DNA of 57,064 bases from Chloroflexota bacterium (lineage in GTDB: Bacteria > Chloroflexota > Limnocylindria > Limnocylindrales > CSP1-4). The notes beneath the pieces were generated by a model. It was not told the origin of the DNA and did no database searches. It saw nothing but the letters and a program-made list of their open reading frames with translations. Of this stretch, positions 28,209 to 38,999 are shown piece by piece. How positions within the stretch are numbered: position 1 is the stretch's first letter; every line of letters begins with the position of its first letter. The position numbers and the translations under genes are program-made. Where the stretch lies: the NCBI GenBank assembly GCA_021783095.1, contig JAJXUG010000025.1, positions 1 through 57,064 of the forward strand, in the 5' to 3' direction.

Positions 28209-28242
28209 CTGGCCCGGGCCGGGGGTACCCCGCCCGGGCCAG
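28209..28242 (+). other. Large intercistronic hairpin in the importer operon
   Basis: CTGGCCCGGGC pairs with GCCCGGGCCAG, followed by four more pairs after a single bulged C, closing a three-base loop. There is no T-run. It lies between the binding-protein and permease genes, where such hairpins often protect upstream mRNA so that the binding protein is made in excess. Confidence 0.6.
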
Positions 28243-28257
28243 CGAGCAAGAGGAGAG

Positions 28258-29346
28258 GTGGGCGACCGCACCATGGATGTGCCGACCCCGACGAAGCGGG
28301 CCGCGCCTGCTGCCAGTCCCGGCGATCGCGTCGTCGCGGCGCGAACAGTCACCCGCATCTTCCGGAGGCCGGAGGTCGGGGCCGCGCTCGCTGCCCTGGC
28401 GATCTTCCTCATCTTCGCCCTCAACCCGACCTCCAGTCCGCTCTGGCTATCGCAGGCGGGCTTCGTCGGCTGGCTCACCCAGGCGTGGCAGTTCGGGATC
28501 ATGGCGGTGCCCGTCGGCCTGCTGATGATCGGCGGCGAGTTCGACCTGTCGGCCGGCGTCATGACCGGCTCGACGGCGATCCTGATCGGCCTCCTCGCCA
28601 ACGAGTTCGGCTGGAACCTGTGGCTGTGCATCGCGGTGTCCGCCGTCTTCGCCGTGCTGGTCGGCCTGTTCAACGGCTTCCTGGTCGTGAAGACCAAGCT
28701 GCCCAGCTTTATCGTCACGCTGGCGACGTTCTTCGTGCTCCGCGGCACCTCGGTCGGCCTCGTCGAGGCGCTCAACGCCAACAGCACGGTCGTCACGGTG
28801 CTCAACCCGCCGGCCGGCTCCGACACCGCCAAGGCCATCTTCGGCGGCAGCATCGGGTCACAGCCGGCCTTCCCGGTCGCGCTGCTCTGGTGGCTGGCCG
28901 TGACGCTGCTCGGCATGCTTATCCTGTCGCGGACCACCGTCGGCAACTGGATCTACGCAGCGGGCGGCGAGCCCAACGCAGCGCGCAACGTCGGTGTGCC
29001 GGTGGGTTCGACCAAGATCCTGCTGTTCATCGGCACGGCACTCGGCGCCTGGCTCGTGGGGACCATCCAGTTCACCGCTGGCATGTCGGCGGTGTCCGAG
29101 CAGGGCGTCGGGTACGAGCTGTACTACATCGTCGCGGCCGTCGTCGGCGGCTGTCTGCTGACGGGTGGGTACGGGTCCGTCCTGGGCGCATCGATCGGCG
29201 CCGCCATCATCGGCATGGCGCTCCAGGGCGTGATCTACGCGCGCTGGCCGAGCAACTGGGGGTTCGCCTTCCTCGGGATCCTGCTGCTGTTCGGGGTGAT
29301 CGTCAACGCGGTGACGTTCCGCCAGGCACAGAGGGCACGCCGATGA
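28258..29346 (+). CDS. Ribose-type ABC importer permease
   Basis: 362 residues from GTG 28258; ATG 28273 is an alternative start, and the AGGAGAG motif fits neither perfectly. About nine to ten membrane helices. Family motifs: [37 protein letters not shown] and the ATPase-contact loop [16 protein letters not shown]. The whole translocation pore would be a homodimer. Co-translated with the ATPase gene by an ATGA overlap. Confidence 0.9.
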   Translation: MGDRTMDVPTPTKRAAPAASPGDRVVAARTVTRIFRRPEVGAALAALAIFLIFALNPTSSPLWLSQAGFVGWLTQAWQFGIMAVPVGLLMIGGEFDLSAGVMTGSTAILIGLLANEFGWNLWLCIAVSAVFAVLVGLFNGFLVVKTKLPSFIVTLATFFVLRGTSVGLVEALNANSTVVTVLNPPAGSDTAKAIFGGSIGSQPAFPVALLWWLAVTLLGMLILSRTTVGNWIYAAGGEPNAARNVGVPVGSTKILLFIGTALGAWLVGTIQFTAGMSAVSEQGVGYELYYIVAAVVGGCLLTGGYGSVLGASIGAAIIGMALQGVIYARWPSNWGFAFLGILLLFGVIVNAVTFRQAQRARR

Positions 29347-30230
29347 CCAGCCAGCCCGATCCCGCCGCGACGTCGCCGGCCGGGGCCGCCCCTGCGCCGC
29401 TGCTCGAGGCACGCCACGTCAGCAAGTACTTCGGCAGCGTCACCGCGCTCCGCGACGTCTCGCTCGAGGTTCGCGCCGGCGAGGTCACCTGCGTGCTGGG
29501 CGACAACGGCGCGGGCAAGTCCTCGCTGATCAAGACGCTGTCCGGGGTGTTCCCGCCGGACGAGGGCGAGATCCTCGTGGACGGCCAGCCGGTCCACTTC
29601 AACGGGCCGCGCGAGGCCCGCGCGCATGGCATCGCCACGGTGTTCCAGGACCTGGCGACCGTGCCGATGATGTCGATCTGGCGGAACTTCTTCCTGGGCC
29701 AGGAGCCGACGCGGTCGTACGGTCCCATCCGCTTCCTCGACCAGGGGCGCGCCAAGGGCGTCATGAAGGACGAGATGGCGAAGATGGGGATCAACGTCTC
29801 CGATCCCAACCAGTACGTCGGCACGCTCTCGGGCGGCGAGCGGCAGGCCGTCGCCATCTCGCGCGCCGTCTACTTCGGCGCCCGGGTGCTGATCCTCGAC
29901 GAGCCGACCTCGGCCCTCGGCGTCCGCCAGTCGGGGATCGTGCTCCGCTACGTCGTCCAGGCGCGTGACATGGGCCGGGGCGTGGTGCTCATCACCCACA
30001 ACCCCCATCATGCCTATCCGGTCGGCGACCGCTTCGTCCTGCTCAAGCTGGGGCAGGTGATGGGGAGCTACACCAAGGACCAGATCACCGTCGCGGAGCT
30101 CACGCAGATGATGGCCGGCGGCGAGGAGCTCGCCCAGCTGAGCCACGAGCTGCAGCGGTTCGGGAACGAGCAGCCGTCGCTCCAGAGCGTCGCCCGGGAG
30201 ATGGCCAAGGACGCCGTCGCAAAGCCCTGA
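29343..30230 (+). CDS. ABC importer ATP-binding protein, single domain
   Basis: 295 residues from the ATG overlapping the permease stop. One ABC domain: Walker [11 protein letters not shown]-loop VFQDLATVP, signature LSGGERQ, Walker [13 protein letters not shown], switch histidine in ITHNPHH. RbsA-type importers usually carry two fused ABC domains (about 500 residues); this one has only one plus a 50-residue tail, as in some FrcA-like systems. It should work as a homodimer on the permease. Confidence 0.9.
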   Translation: MTSQPDPAATSPAGAAPAPLLEARHVSKYFGSVTALRDVSLEVRAGEVTCVLGDNGAGKSSLIKTLSGVFPPDEGEILVDGQPVHFNGPREARAHGIATVFQDLATVPMMSIWRNFFLGQEPTRSYGPIRFLDQGRAKGVMKDEMAKMGINVSDPNQYVGTLSGGERQAVAISRAVYFGARVLILDEPTSALGVRQSGIVLRYVVQARDMGRGVVLITHNPHHAYPVGDRFVLLKLGQVMGSYTKDQITVAELTQMMAGGEELAQLSHELQRFGNEQPSLQSVAREMAKDAVAKP

Positions 30231-30253
30231 CGGGCGGGGGTACGCCGCCGCCT

Positions 30254-30316
30254 GTAGCCGACGCCGACCTCGCCTCGGGCGTGCCGTCGCGCCCGGCACC
30301 CCGGCGCGTCGGCTGC
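30254..30316. repeat. Inverted repeat between convergent genes
   Basis: GTAGCCGACGC (30254-30264) and GCGTCGGCTGC (30306-30316) can pair over 11 positions with one G-U, enclosing a GC-rich 41-base loop. A possible two-way terminator for the importer operon and the dehydrogenase. Confidence 0.35.
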
Positions 30317-30344
30317 AACGGCCCTGAGCGCTGGGCGGGGTCGC

Positions 30345-31499
30345 CTACGCCGGCGCCTGCCACGGGTCGATGACGACCTTGAGGGAGCCGGGCTCGATCG
30401 CGGTCAGGACGGCCTCCTCGACCCGCTCGAGCGGGAAGCGGTGGGACACGAACGACCGCCACGGGTACTCGTCGAGGGTCCGCGCCATCTGCCGCATCGA
30501 GGGTCCGTAGGCGCCGGCCTCCTGGCCCGGGATGCCGATCATGCGGATGCCCTTGCTGCACAGGTGTCGATTGGGTGAGATCGCCACGGTGCCGAGATCG
30601 CTGAAGTTGCCCACCTCGATGTACGTGCCGCCGGGGCGCAGGAGGTCGAGCGACTCGGGGACTGCCGCCGGCACGCCGGCGCACTCGACCACCACGTCCG
30701 CCCCGCGTCCATGGGTCAGGTCCCGGACGAGCCCCAGCAGGTCGTCCGCCGAGGCGCTGCTGCGGTCCACGGCATGGTCGGCTCCCAGCCGCCGGGCGAA
30801 CTCGAGGCGCTGCGCGGACAGGTCGACCGCGATGACCACGCCCGCGCCCATCATCCTCGCCTTGGCCACATGGCACAGGCCCAGCGGCCCGGTGCCGAAC
30901 ACGACCACCGTGTCGCCGAACTGGAAGCCCTCCCCCGGGAACGCGCCGAACTGCTTGGCGCGGTCCAGGCCGATTGTGACCGCGAACACCTCGGCCAGGA
31001 CCGCGACCTCGCTCGGCAGGTCATCGGGGACCCTGAAGATCTTGCTCCCGGGCAGTGCGTAGAGGTAGTGCGCCCAGCCGCCGAACAGGTGCGGCGCCTC
31101 CGCGGCCGAGATGGTGTTGCCGTAGTCGAGGATGTTCTCGCACAGCGTGTACGGCAGGTCGTGGGTGCAGGACCAGCAGGTTCCGCAGACCAGGTTCGGG
31201 CTCACCACCACCCGGTCGCCGACCGCCAGCTCGACGCCGTCGAAGTCGAGCACCCTGCCGCCGATCGCAGCGACGGTGCCGACGTTCTCGTGGCCCTGGA
31301 TGATCGGGAACGGGGTCGACGAGGGCTTGGCCGCCCCGGTGTACTGCGCCACATAGCCTTGGTACGTGTGCTTGTCCGTCCCGCAGATCCCCGACAGCTC
31401 GTTGCGCACGAGGACCGCGCCCGGCCCGGGCTCCGGGATGGGGAAGCCGCGCAGCTCGTAGTGGCGGGGTTCGGTCAACAGGGCGGCACGGGCTTCCAT
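30345..31499 (-). CDS. Zinc-dependent polyol-type dehydrogenase
   Basis: 384 residues; AGGAGGAAGC precedes the ATG. Medium-chain dehydrogenase: catalytic zinc region GICGTDKH and GHENVGTVAAIGG, structural lobe CGTCWSC...LC, Rossmann motif VFGTGPLGLCHVAKA. The longish insert before GHEN and the sorbitol-dehydrogenase-like layout suggest a sugar alcohol or cyclitol substrate. It follows the second LacI gene on the same strand after 164 bases and may be its target. Confidence 0.85.
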   Translation of the reverse strand: MEARAALLTEPRHYELRGFPIPEPGPGAVLVRNELSGICGTDKHTYQGYVAQYTGAAKPSSTPFPIIQGHENVGTVAAIGGRVLDFDGVELAVGDRVVVSPNLVCGTCWSCTHDLPYTLCENILDYGNTISAAEAPHLFGGWAHYLYALPGSKIFRVPDDLPSEVAVLAEVFAVTIGLDRAKQFGAFPGEGFQFGDTVVVFGTGPLGLCHVAKARMMGAGVVIAVDLSAQRLEFARRLGADHAVDRSSASADDLLGLVRDLTHGRGADVVVECAGVPAAVPESLDLLRPGGTYIEVGNFSDLGTVAISPNRHLCSKGIRMIGIPGQEAGAYGPSMRQMARTLDEYPWRSFVSHRFPLERVEEAVLTAIEPGSLKVVIDPWQAPA

Positions 31500-31663
31500 G
31501 GCGCTTCCTCCTCGGTCCAGGTGGGCGACAGCGGGACGTGAGCGCGTTCGCTGGTGGCTGTGCGGCGTGCCACCGGCGAACCGCGGGATCCGGGTGCTGA
31601 TGATCTCGGCGGGGCGGCGGGGCGTTCGATGGGGGAGCCTCGCGGTCGGCGGCTGGAGGTGCC

Positions 31664-32671
31664 TCAGTCGGGCGGGGGCGCGGTGGATCGGCGCACCATC
31701 AGCGTGCAGACGGCGGTCATCGGCGTCCGGTCGTCATCACCTCCGATCATGGCGAGCAGCCGCTCGGCAGCCATCCGCCCCATGTCGAGCCGAGGCTGCG
31801 CCATGGTCGTCAGGGGCGGCGTCACGAGTTGCGAGATCTCCAGGTCGTCGAATCCCGCGATGCTGATCTGCTCGGGGACCCGCAGCCCACGGTCGATGAC
31901 GGCGCGCAGCCCCCCGATGGCGGCGAGGTCGTTGTAGAAGAAGATCGCGGTGGGCCGCTGGGGGAGCAGCAGCTGCACTCCCTCGGCGCCGACGCCCGCC
32001 ATGTCCCGCCGGTTGGGCACGACGACGAGGCGTGGGTCGGGCTCAATCCCGGCCTGCCTGAGCGCGTCCTCGTAGCCGGCCCGGCGCGCGTCGCTCGCGA
32101 GGGAGGCCCGACCGATCGCGACATAGCCGATCTGGCGGTGGCCCAGCGTGAGCAGGTGCTGGGTCATGGTCCTGGCACCGGCCTCGTCCTCGACGATGAG
32201 GCAGCTCACCAGGGGGCGGTCGGGGACCAGCGCCGGCTTCTCCGCCACCAAGACGACCGGGATCCGGGGATCGAGGTGTTCGTGGCTCTCGCTGACGTGG
32301 GACGCCACGATGATGATGCCGTCCACCCGGCGTTGCCGGAACGTCCGGGCGATGTCGACCTCGCGCACGCCGGTCTCGTGGGCGCTCGAGACCAGCAGCT
32401 GGTAGCCCGCTGCCATCGCCGCCGCCTCGATCCCGCGCATGAGGAGCCCGTTGTACGGGTCGGCGTAGTCACTGACGATCACGCCGATGGTCAGGGTGCG
32501 CCTCGTCGTGAGGCTCTGCGCCGCGGCGTTCACGGTGAAGCCGGCTTCGCTCGCGAGCGCCTGGACGCGGGCCCTGGTCGCCACGCTGATCCGCGGGTCA
32601 TCGCGCAGCGCCTTCGACACGGTCGAGGGGGCCACGCCGGCGCGGCGCGCAAGTTCGTAGATGGAGTCCAC
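31664..32671 (-). CDS. LacI-family regulator of the second sugar/one-carbon locus
   Basis: 335 residues from a GTG preceded by GAGAGGGA; the longer frame adds residues before the HTH. HTH: SIYELARRAGVAPSTVSKAL; hinge AAAQSLTTRRT; then a sugar-binding-type effector domain (GVIVSDYADPYNGLLMRGIE, FFYNDLAAIGGLRAV). Divergent from the Gfo/Idh-corrinoid-methyltransferase operon, whose -10 box overlaps its own, so it most likely controls that operon in response to its substrate. Confidence 0.88.
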   Translation of the reverse strand: MDSIYELARRAGVAPSTVSKALRDDPRISVATRARVQALASEAGFTVNAAAQSLTTRRTLTIGVIVSDYADPYNGLLMRGIEAAAMAAGYQLLVSSAHETGVREVDIARTFRQRRVDGIIIVASHVSESHEHLDPRIPVVLVAEKPALVPDRPLVSCLIVEDEAGARTMTQHLLTLGHRQIGYVAIGRASLASDARRAGYEDALRQAGIEPDPRLVVVPNRRDMAGVGAEGVQLLLPQRPTAIFFYNDLAAIGGLRAVIDRGLRVPEQISIAGFDDLEISQLVTPPLTTMAQPRLDMGRMAAERLLAMIGGDDDRTPMTAVCTLMVRRSTAPPPD

Positions 32672-32702
32672 GGTCCCTCTCGCGAGGCATCGATTCGACG
32701 CG

Positions 32703-32747
32703 TTGCCATGGATCGGTGAGGCCACTATACTCTGCGAAATCGGTTGA
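32703..32747 (+). promoter_or_regulatory. Divergent promoter of the corrinoid methyltransferase operon
   Basis: On the plus strand TTGCCA (32703-32708), exact 17-base spacer, TATACT (32726-32731). On the minus strand the overlapping bases give TATAGT (32729-32724), a -10 for the LacI gene. GAAATCGGTTGA at 32736-32747, directly after the plus -10, is where an operator would be expected, but its dyad is poor. Confidence 0.6.
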
Positions 32748-32848
32748 AATATCGGCTCCAGTTAGGAAGCTCGCCGGGGCGCGGGCGAGATTCCCACCGC
32801 TTGACCCTCGAGCTCGACCTCGGTCGGGCATACAAGGAAGGCGCAGGC

Positions 32849-33364
32849 ATGGCTGATCGGGCAATCCGGGTCGCGGTCATCGGGGCGGGCATGGCCGGGC
32901 GCGCGCACGCCGCCGGGTACCGGAACCTGCGCTCGCTCTACGGCGATGCCGCGCCCCGCGTGAAACTGGTTGCAATCGCCGATGCGAATCGCCCGCTCGC
33001 CGCTGACCTCGCGGGCAAGTTCGAGGTCGAGCGCGTCGAGACCGACTGGGAGGCGATCGCCGAGGCGGACGACGTGGACGCGGTCAGCGTGGTCCTGCCC
33101 AACAGCGAGCATCGCCACGTCGTTGAGGCGTTGGCCGCACGCGGCAAGGCGATCCTGTGCGAGAAGCCCGCCGCCCGCACGGCTCCCGAGGCCATGGCCA
33201 TGGCGGCCGTGGTCGGGATCGCGTCCTCGTTCGCCGACGGCGCGGAGAACGCCCTGGTCCTCGACGCCGTCAAGCGTGCCGCGGCCGATGGCACCCCGGT
33301 CATGATCTCCGATGAGCGTCTGCGGGCCGAGGCCGAGCTCGCAGCGGAAGGGGCCCTTCGATGA
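32849..33364 (+). CDS. Internally shortened Gfo/Idh/MocA protein
   Basis: 171 residues from an ATG preceded by AAGGAAGG. Residues 1-125 are a normal NAD-binding N-domain: VAVIGAGMAGRAHAAGY, VVLPNSEHRHVVEA and ILCEKPAARTAPEAMAMA. It then jumps to what is normally the very end of the family, SFADGAENALVLDAVKRAAADGTPVMIS. About 200 residues of the catalytic domain are absent, in frame. The frame stays open and is coupled by ATGA to the corrinoid protein gene. Either a decayed dehydrogenase kept for translational coupling, or an assembly deletion. Confidence 0.75.
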   Translation: MADRAIRVAVIGAGMAGRAHAAGYRNLRSLYGDAAPRVKLVAIADANRPLAADLAGKFEVERVETDWEAIAEADDVDAVSVVLPNSEHRHVVEALAARGKAILCEKPAARTAPEAMAMAAVVGIASSFADGAENALVLDAVKRAAADGTPVMISDERLRAEAELAAEGALR

Positions 33365-33990
33365 CCGCCGACCTCGCGACCCTGACCGCCGCCGTGGAGG
33401 CGGGCAACCGCGCTGTCGCCGCGGAGCTCACGGCCGCCGCCCTGGAGGACGGCCAGGACCCCAAGGCGATCCTCGACGCGATGACCGCTGCCATGGACCA
33501 GGTCGGGCGTCGCTTCCAGGATGGCGAGATCTTCGTTCCCGAGATGCTGATCAGCGCGCGGGCGATGAAGGCGGCGACCGCGATCCTCGAGCCGGCCCTG
33601 GTGGCCGCGGGGGTCACGCCCGAGTTCACCGCGGTCGTGGGCACGGTCGAGGGCGATCTCCACGACATCGGCAAGAACCTGGTCGGGATGATGTGGAAGG
33701 GGGCGGGCTTCGAGGTCGTCGACCTGGGGGTCAACGTCCCCGCGGCACGGTTCGTGGAGGCGGCCCGGGATCGCAACGCCCAGATCGTCGGCCTGTCCGC
33801 GCTCCTCACCACCACCATGCCCAACATGCGCGCCGTGGTGGAGGCTGTCCGGGCTGCGGGCCTCCCGGCCAAGGTGGTCATCGGCGGTGCCCCCACCACA
33901 CCCGAGTTCGCCGCCCAGATTGGCGCCGACGGCCAGGCGGCCGACGCCGGGGCCGCCGTCGACTTGGCCCGCCGGCTGCTGGCGGGCTGA
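33361..33990 (+). CDS. Corrinoid-binding methyltransferase protein (MtaC/MtbC-like)
   Basis: 209 residues; the ATG overlaps the previous stop. An N-terminal helical cap domain (about 1-85, FQDGEIFVPEMLISARAM) precedes a B12-binding Rossmann domain. The cobalt-ligand motif is Asp99-Leu-His101-Asp-Ile-Gly in EGDLHDIGKNL, with GLSALLTTTM and VIGGAPTTPEF completing the DxHxxG...SxL...GG signature. It shuttles a methyl group from an MT1 methyltransferase to an MT2. The likely MT1 gene follows after 13 bases; a likely MT2 lies at 41.2 kb. Confidence 0.93.
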   Translation: MTADLATLTAAVEAGNRAVAAELTAAALEDGQDPKAILDAMTAAMDQVGRRFQDGEIFVPEMLISARAMKAATAILEPALVAAGVTPEFTAVVGTVEGDLHDIGKNLVGMMWKGAGFEVVDLGVNVPAARFVEAARDRNAQIVGLSALLTTTMPNMRAVVEAVRAAGLPAKVVIGGAPTTPEFAAQIGADGQAADAGAAVDLARRLLAG

Positions 33991-34003
33991 GCACGAGGTG
34001 GCG

Positions 34004-35323
34004 ATGACGGGGACGCGGAACGGGGCGGCGGGGCACCAGGGGCGCAGCGGCGCCTGGGCCATTCCTCCCGATGAGCGCGCGTACCTGCGCGAGCTGGCCG
34101 CGCGCCAGGCCGGATACGCGTCCCTTCCGGTCATGGCGGAGCGCCGGCAGCAGTGGTTCGACCTGAACGACGGCAAGGCGAACGTGCGGCCTCCGTTCAT
34201 CCTCGAGGCCACCAACTTCATGTTCGAGCTCCTGCCCGAGCGGCGCTACCGCTGCCAGTCCGACGCCGGCCGGGCCATCGAGAAGGAGCTCATCCGGTCA
34301 ACGCGGCCCCACGAGGTGTGGCAGGACGACCGCGTGGTGCCCCCGACGCTCGACCTCCCGTGGTCCATCGACATCGACGAGTTCGGTCCGGACATCAAGG
34401 TCAGGACCGAGCATGCCCTCGATGCGGAGGGCATGGCGGTGGGCTACGGCATGGACCACCCGATCGCCAACCTGACCGCGGACCTGCCCAGGCTCCGGGC
34501 TGCCGCCGTCACGGTGGACAAGGAGGGTTCCCTTGCCTGGAAGGCCTTCGTCGACGACGTGGTCGGCGACCTCATCCCCGTGCGGCTCGTCGTGGCCTGG
34601 CACGACTTCAACACCCTCACCCAGCGGCTCGTGCACCTGATGGGCATGGAGAGCTTCTTCATCGCCTGCCACGAGGAGCCCGACGCGGTGCACGCCGTCA
34701 TGGCGTACCTGCGGGACAACGCGCTCTCGATCATGCGCCAGCAGGAGTTGGCCGGGATCCTGGGCCTCAACAGCGACCACCAGGAGGTCTGGTGGTCCGG
34801 CCACAACTACACGCACCTGCTGCCGCCCGCTGGCTACGACCCCGCGCACGTGACCTGGCGCGACCGCTGGCAGGCGACCAACCTCCAGGAGGGCACCGGG
34901 ATGAGCCCGTCGATGGCCTCGGAGTTCCTGTACCCGTACGTCCGCGAGATCGCGGAGCCGGTCGGCCTCCTCTACTACGGCTGCTGCGAGGCGGTCCACC
35001 AGAGCTGGGATGACATCCGCACCCTGCCGCACCTGCGCAAGGTCTCGATCAGCCAGTGGACCGACGAGGCGTTCATGGGCGAGGCGCTGCGGGGGACCGG
35101 GATCGTCTATTCGCGCAAGCCCAACCCGAACTACCTGTCCGTGGACGAGGTGCTCGACGGGGATGCCTGGGCCGGGCACCTCCGCAAGTCGCTCGAGGCG
35201 TCCCGCGGCTGCTCGACAGAGCTCCTGGTCCGCGACGTCTACACGCTCCACCACAACCCCGACAATGCCCGCAGGGCGGCCTCGACCGCGCGCGAGGTGA
35301 TCGACCGGCACTGGCAGGCCTAG
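34004..35323 (+). CDS. Uroporphyrinogen decarboxylase-fold corrinoid methyltransferase (MT1 candidate)
   Basis: 439 residues; GAGGTGGCG precedes the ATG (a GTG at 33998 is in frame). UroD-fold TIM barrel of the group that includes MtaA/MtbA and O-demethylases such as MtvB. A possible zinc site is Cys327/Cys328 in LLYYGCCEAVH, followed by HLRKVSISQW. True heme-pathway HemE lacks this and is about 340-350 residues. Directly after the corrinoid protein gene it is best read as MT1, moving a substrate methyl group to cobalt. The surrounding genes point to an O-methylated sugar or inositol. Confidence 0.85.
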   Translation: MTGTRNGAAGHQGRSGAWAIPPDERAYLRELAARQAGYASLPVMAERRQQWFDLNDGKANVRPPFILEATNFMFELLPERRYRCQSDAGRAIEKELIRSTRPHEVWQDDRVVPPTLDLPWSIDIDEFGPDIKVRTEHALDAEGMAVGYGMDHPIANLTADLPRLRAAAVTVDKEGSLAWKAFVDDVVGDLIPVRLVVAWHDFNTLTQRLVHLMGMESFFIACHEEPDAVHAVMAYLRDNALSIMRQQELAGILGLNSDHQEVWWSGHNYTHLLPPAGYDPAHVTWRDRWQATNLQEGTGMSPSMASEFLYPYVREIAEPVGLLYYGCCEAVHQSWDDIRTLPHLRKVSISQWTDEAFMGEALRGTGIVYSRKPNPNYLSVDEVLDGDAWAGHLRKSLEASRGCSTELLVRDVYTLHHNPDNARRAASTAREVIDRHWQA

Positions 35324-35358
35324 GCGCCGCCCGCGATGGTCCGCCGCAAGGAGCACCC

Positions 35359-36273
35359 ATGACCCCCTCGTATCCCAGGCTCCGCCTCGGCACAGCGCCG
35401 GACTCGTGGGGCGTCTGGAACCCGTCCGGCGACCCGCTCCAGACGCCCTGGAGCCGCTACCTCGACGAGGCGGCCGCGGCCGGCTACCAGTACAGCGAGC
35501 TGGGGCCATTCGGCTACCTGCCCGAGGACCCTGCGATCGTCCGCGAGGAGCTGGCCAGACGCGGGCTGACGCTCACCGGCTGCACCGTCTCGGCAGCGCT
35601 CCACAGGGGCAGCGACGCGCTCGTGAAGGCAAAGGCCGCCTGCGACGCCGCGATGGACGTCATCGGCCCGAGCGGCGCTCGGCACCTCATCGTCCTGCCC
35701 GAGGGCTACACGGACTTCGACGGCAACATGACCGGGCCCGCCACCCTGACCGATGACGAGTGGGACGACCTCACCCGGGGGATGGACCAGCTCGGCAAGT
35801 ACGTGGCCGACGCGCACGGAGCGGTGCTCGCCTTCCACACCCACGCCGACAGCCATGTCGGCACGCAGGAGGAGATCGAGCGCTTCCTCGACGGGACAGA
35901 CCCTGACACCGTCAAGCTCTGCCTCGACACCGGCCACGTCGCCTACTGCGGCGCCGACAACCTGCGGCTGATCGCCGACTACCCAGACCGGGTGGCCTAC
36001 GTCCACCTCAAGCAGGTCGACGTCGCGATCCAGGCCCGCGTCCGCGAGGAGCGCCTGGGCTTCGCCCCGGCCGTGCGCCTGGGGGCGATGGTCGAGCCGC
36101 CGCTCGGCGAGCCCGACATGCCGAGCCTGCTCGCCGCCCTTGCCGCGCTGGACCGGGACCTGTACTGCATCGTCGAGCAGGACCTGTACCCGTGCGATTT
36201 CGACAAGCCCCTGCCCATCGCGCGGCGCACCCACGAGTACTTCAAGGCCTGCGGGATGAAGGTCACCAGCTAG
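35359..36273 (+). CDS. IolE-like sugar isomerase/dehydratase (TIM barrel)
   Basis: 304 residues; CAAGGAG precedes the ATG. AP endonuclease 2-type barrel: LGTAPDSWGVWNPSGDP, YSELGPFGYLPEDP, FHTHADSHVGTQEE, CLDTGHVAYCGADN, YVHLKQVD and CIVEQDLYPCDF carry the metal ligands. It parallels the IolE-like protein at 20.3 kb more than a generic sugar isomerase does. Last gene of the Gfo/Idh - corrinoid - MT1 operon, 35 bases after the MT1 stop, so it probably processes the polyol or ketose left after demethylation. Confidence 0.83.
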   Translation: MTPSYPRLRLGTAPDSWGVWNPSGDPLQTPWSRYLDEAAAAGYQYSELGPFGYLPEDPAIVREELARRGLTLTGCTVSAALHRGSDALVKAKAACDAAMDVIGPSGARHLIVLPEGYTDFDGNMTGPATLTDDEWDDLTRGMDQLGKYVADAHGAVLAFHTHADSHVGTQEEIERFLDGTDPDTVKLCLDTGHVAYCGADNLRLIADYPDRVAYVHLKQVDVAIQARVREERLGFAPAVRLGAMVEPPLGEPDMPSLLAALAALDRDLYCIVEQDLYPCDFDKPLPIARRTHEYFKACGMKVTS

Positions 36274-36296
36274 ATCAGCCAGCCGCGGAGGGCGGC

Positions 36297-37244
36297 TCAG
36301 GCGGAGAAGGCCGTCGCGACCACCGGGAACGCCACCAGCGTGAGCACCGTGGCCACCGAGAGCGCATCGGTCACGAACGCGCGGTCCTCATCGCTCGCCC
36401 GGGCGCCCATGTAGAGCGGGATCACGAACGGGGGCGGCAGCACGGCCATCGTGAGCACCGCTGCGCCGAACAGCCGATCGAGCCCGAGCAGCCCCTCCAC
36501 CACTAGCTGCTCGAACCCGATCGCCAGGACCACCCAGACGGACAGCCGCACGAGGATGGTCGCGGCGGGTCGCCCCAGGGCGGCAGGTCGCAGCGTGGTG
36601 GAGTAGCCGATGACGATCGCGATGATCGGCGTGGTGCAGGCGCCGAGCAGCCCGAGCGTCGTGGGGATCGAGGTTGTGAGCGGCGAGGCCGCGAACAGGT
36701 CGCCCAGGCCCACGAGTCGCCCGACCACGCCGCCCAGGATCGCGAGGATCACCGGCGTCGCGAGGAAGGAGCGCACGGTCGACCCGAGCCCGGGTCGAAC
36801 GCCGGTCGCCCGTCGCGTCAGCGCCGTGGCCAGGACGAAGAACACGAACAGCACCTGCCCCAGGTCGATGATGCCGAACCGGTACAGGTTGTCCTGCCCG
36901 AACACCCCGCCGTAGATGGCGTAGCCGAGCATCCCGGCCTCGAAGCCGGTGAACAGGGCGCCCGTGTAGGGCGAGCGCGCGCCGACCAGCCGCCCCAACG
37001 TCGGGCCTGCCAGGAGCATCACCGCGCAGGCCACGAAGACGGTCGCGATGATCGGCAGGTACCGCGCCTCGAGGCTGACGCGCAGGAACGTGAGGAACAG
37101 CGCGGACGGCAGGGTGACGGTCAGCACGAACCGGCGCAGGTCCGCCACCGTGGACGGCGCGAGCCATCTGCGACGCCGCAGCAGGGCGCCCAGGGCGAAC
37201 AGCAGCAGGACGGGCAGGACCCGCCCGACGGCGTCGACGATCAC
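36297..37244 (-). CDS. AEC-family (auxin efflux carrier-like) permease
   Basis: 315 residues from a GTG with a weak ribosome site. About ten membrane helices, with the family halves beginning VLPVLLLFALGALLRRR and LGLLGACTTPIIAIVIGY. AEC proteins are secondary carriers of small carboxylates such as malate or malonate. It starts 48 bases after fhs, so it is the third gene of a folD-fhs-AEC operon. Export of formate or another acid made by that pathway is an inference. Confidence 0.8.
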   Translation of the reverse strand: MIVDAVGRVLPVLLLFALGALLRRRRWLAPSTVADLRRFVLTVTLPSALFLTFLRVSLEARYLPIIATVFVACAVMLLAGPTLGRLVGARSPYTGALFTGFEAGMLGYAIYGGVFGQDNLYRFGIIDLGQVLFVFFVLATALTRRATGVRPGLGSTVRSFLATPVILAILGGVVGRLVGLGDLFAASPLTTSIPTTLGLLGACTTPIIAIVIGYSTTLRPAALGRPAATILVRLSVWVVLAIGFEQLVVEGLLGLDRLFGAAVLTMAVLPPPFVIPLYMGARASDEDRAFVTDALSVATVLTLVAFPVVATAFSA

Positions 37245-37292
37245 GTCAGGGTCGACCGGGGCGACGCTCGCCGAGCCCCCACCGGAGCGCGG

Positions 37293-38999
<1,707 letters not shown>

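Noticed and set aside
32689..32698. A sixth inositol operator at CATCGATTCG
   Set aside because: It keeps only the ATCGATT core and loses the flanking GYA/RC, and it sits in the leader of the other LacI gene.
34004..35323. HemE (heme biosynthesis uroporphyrinogen decarboxylase)
   Set aside because: About 90 residues longer than HemE, has the GCC pair, lies beside a corrinoid protein, and no heme genes are near.
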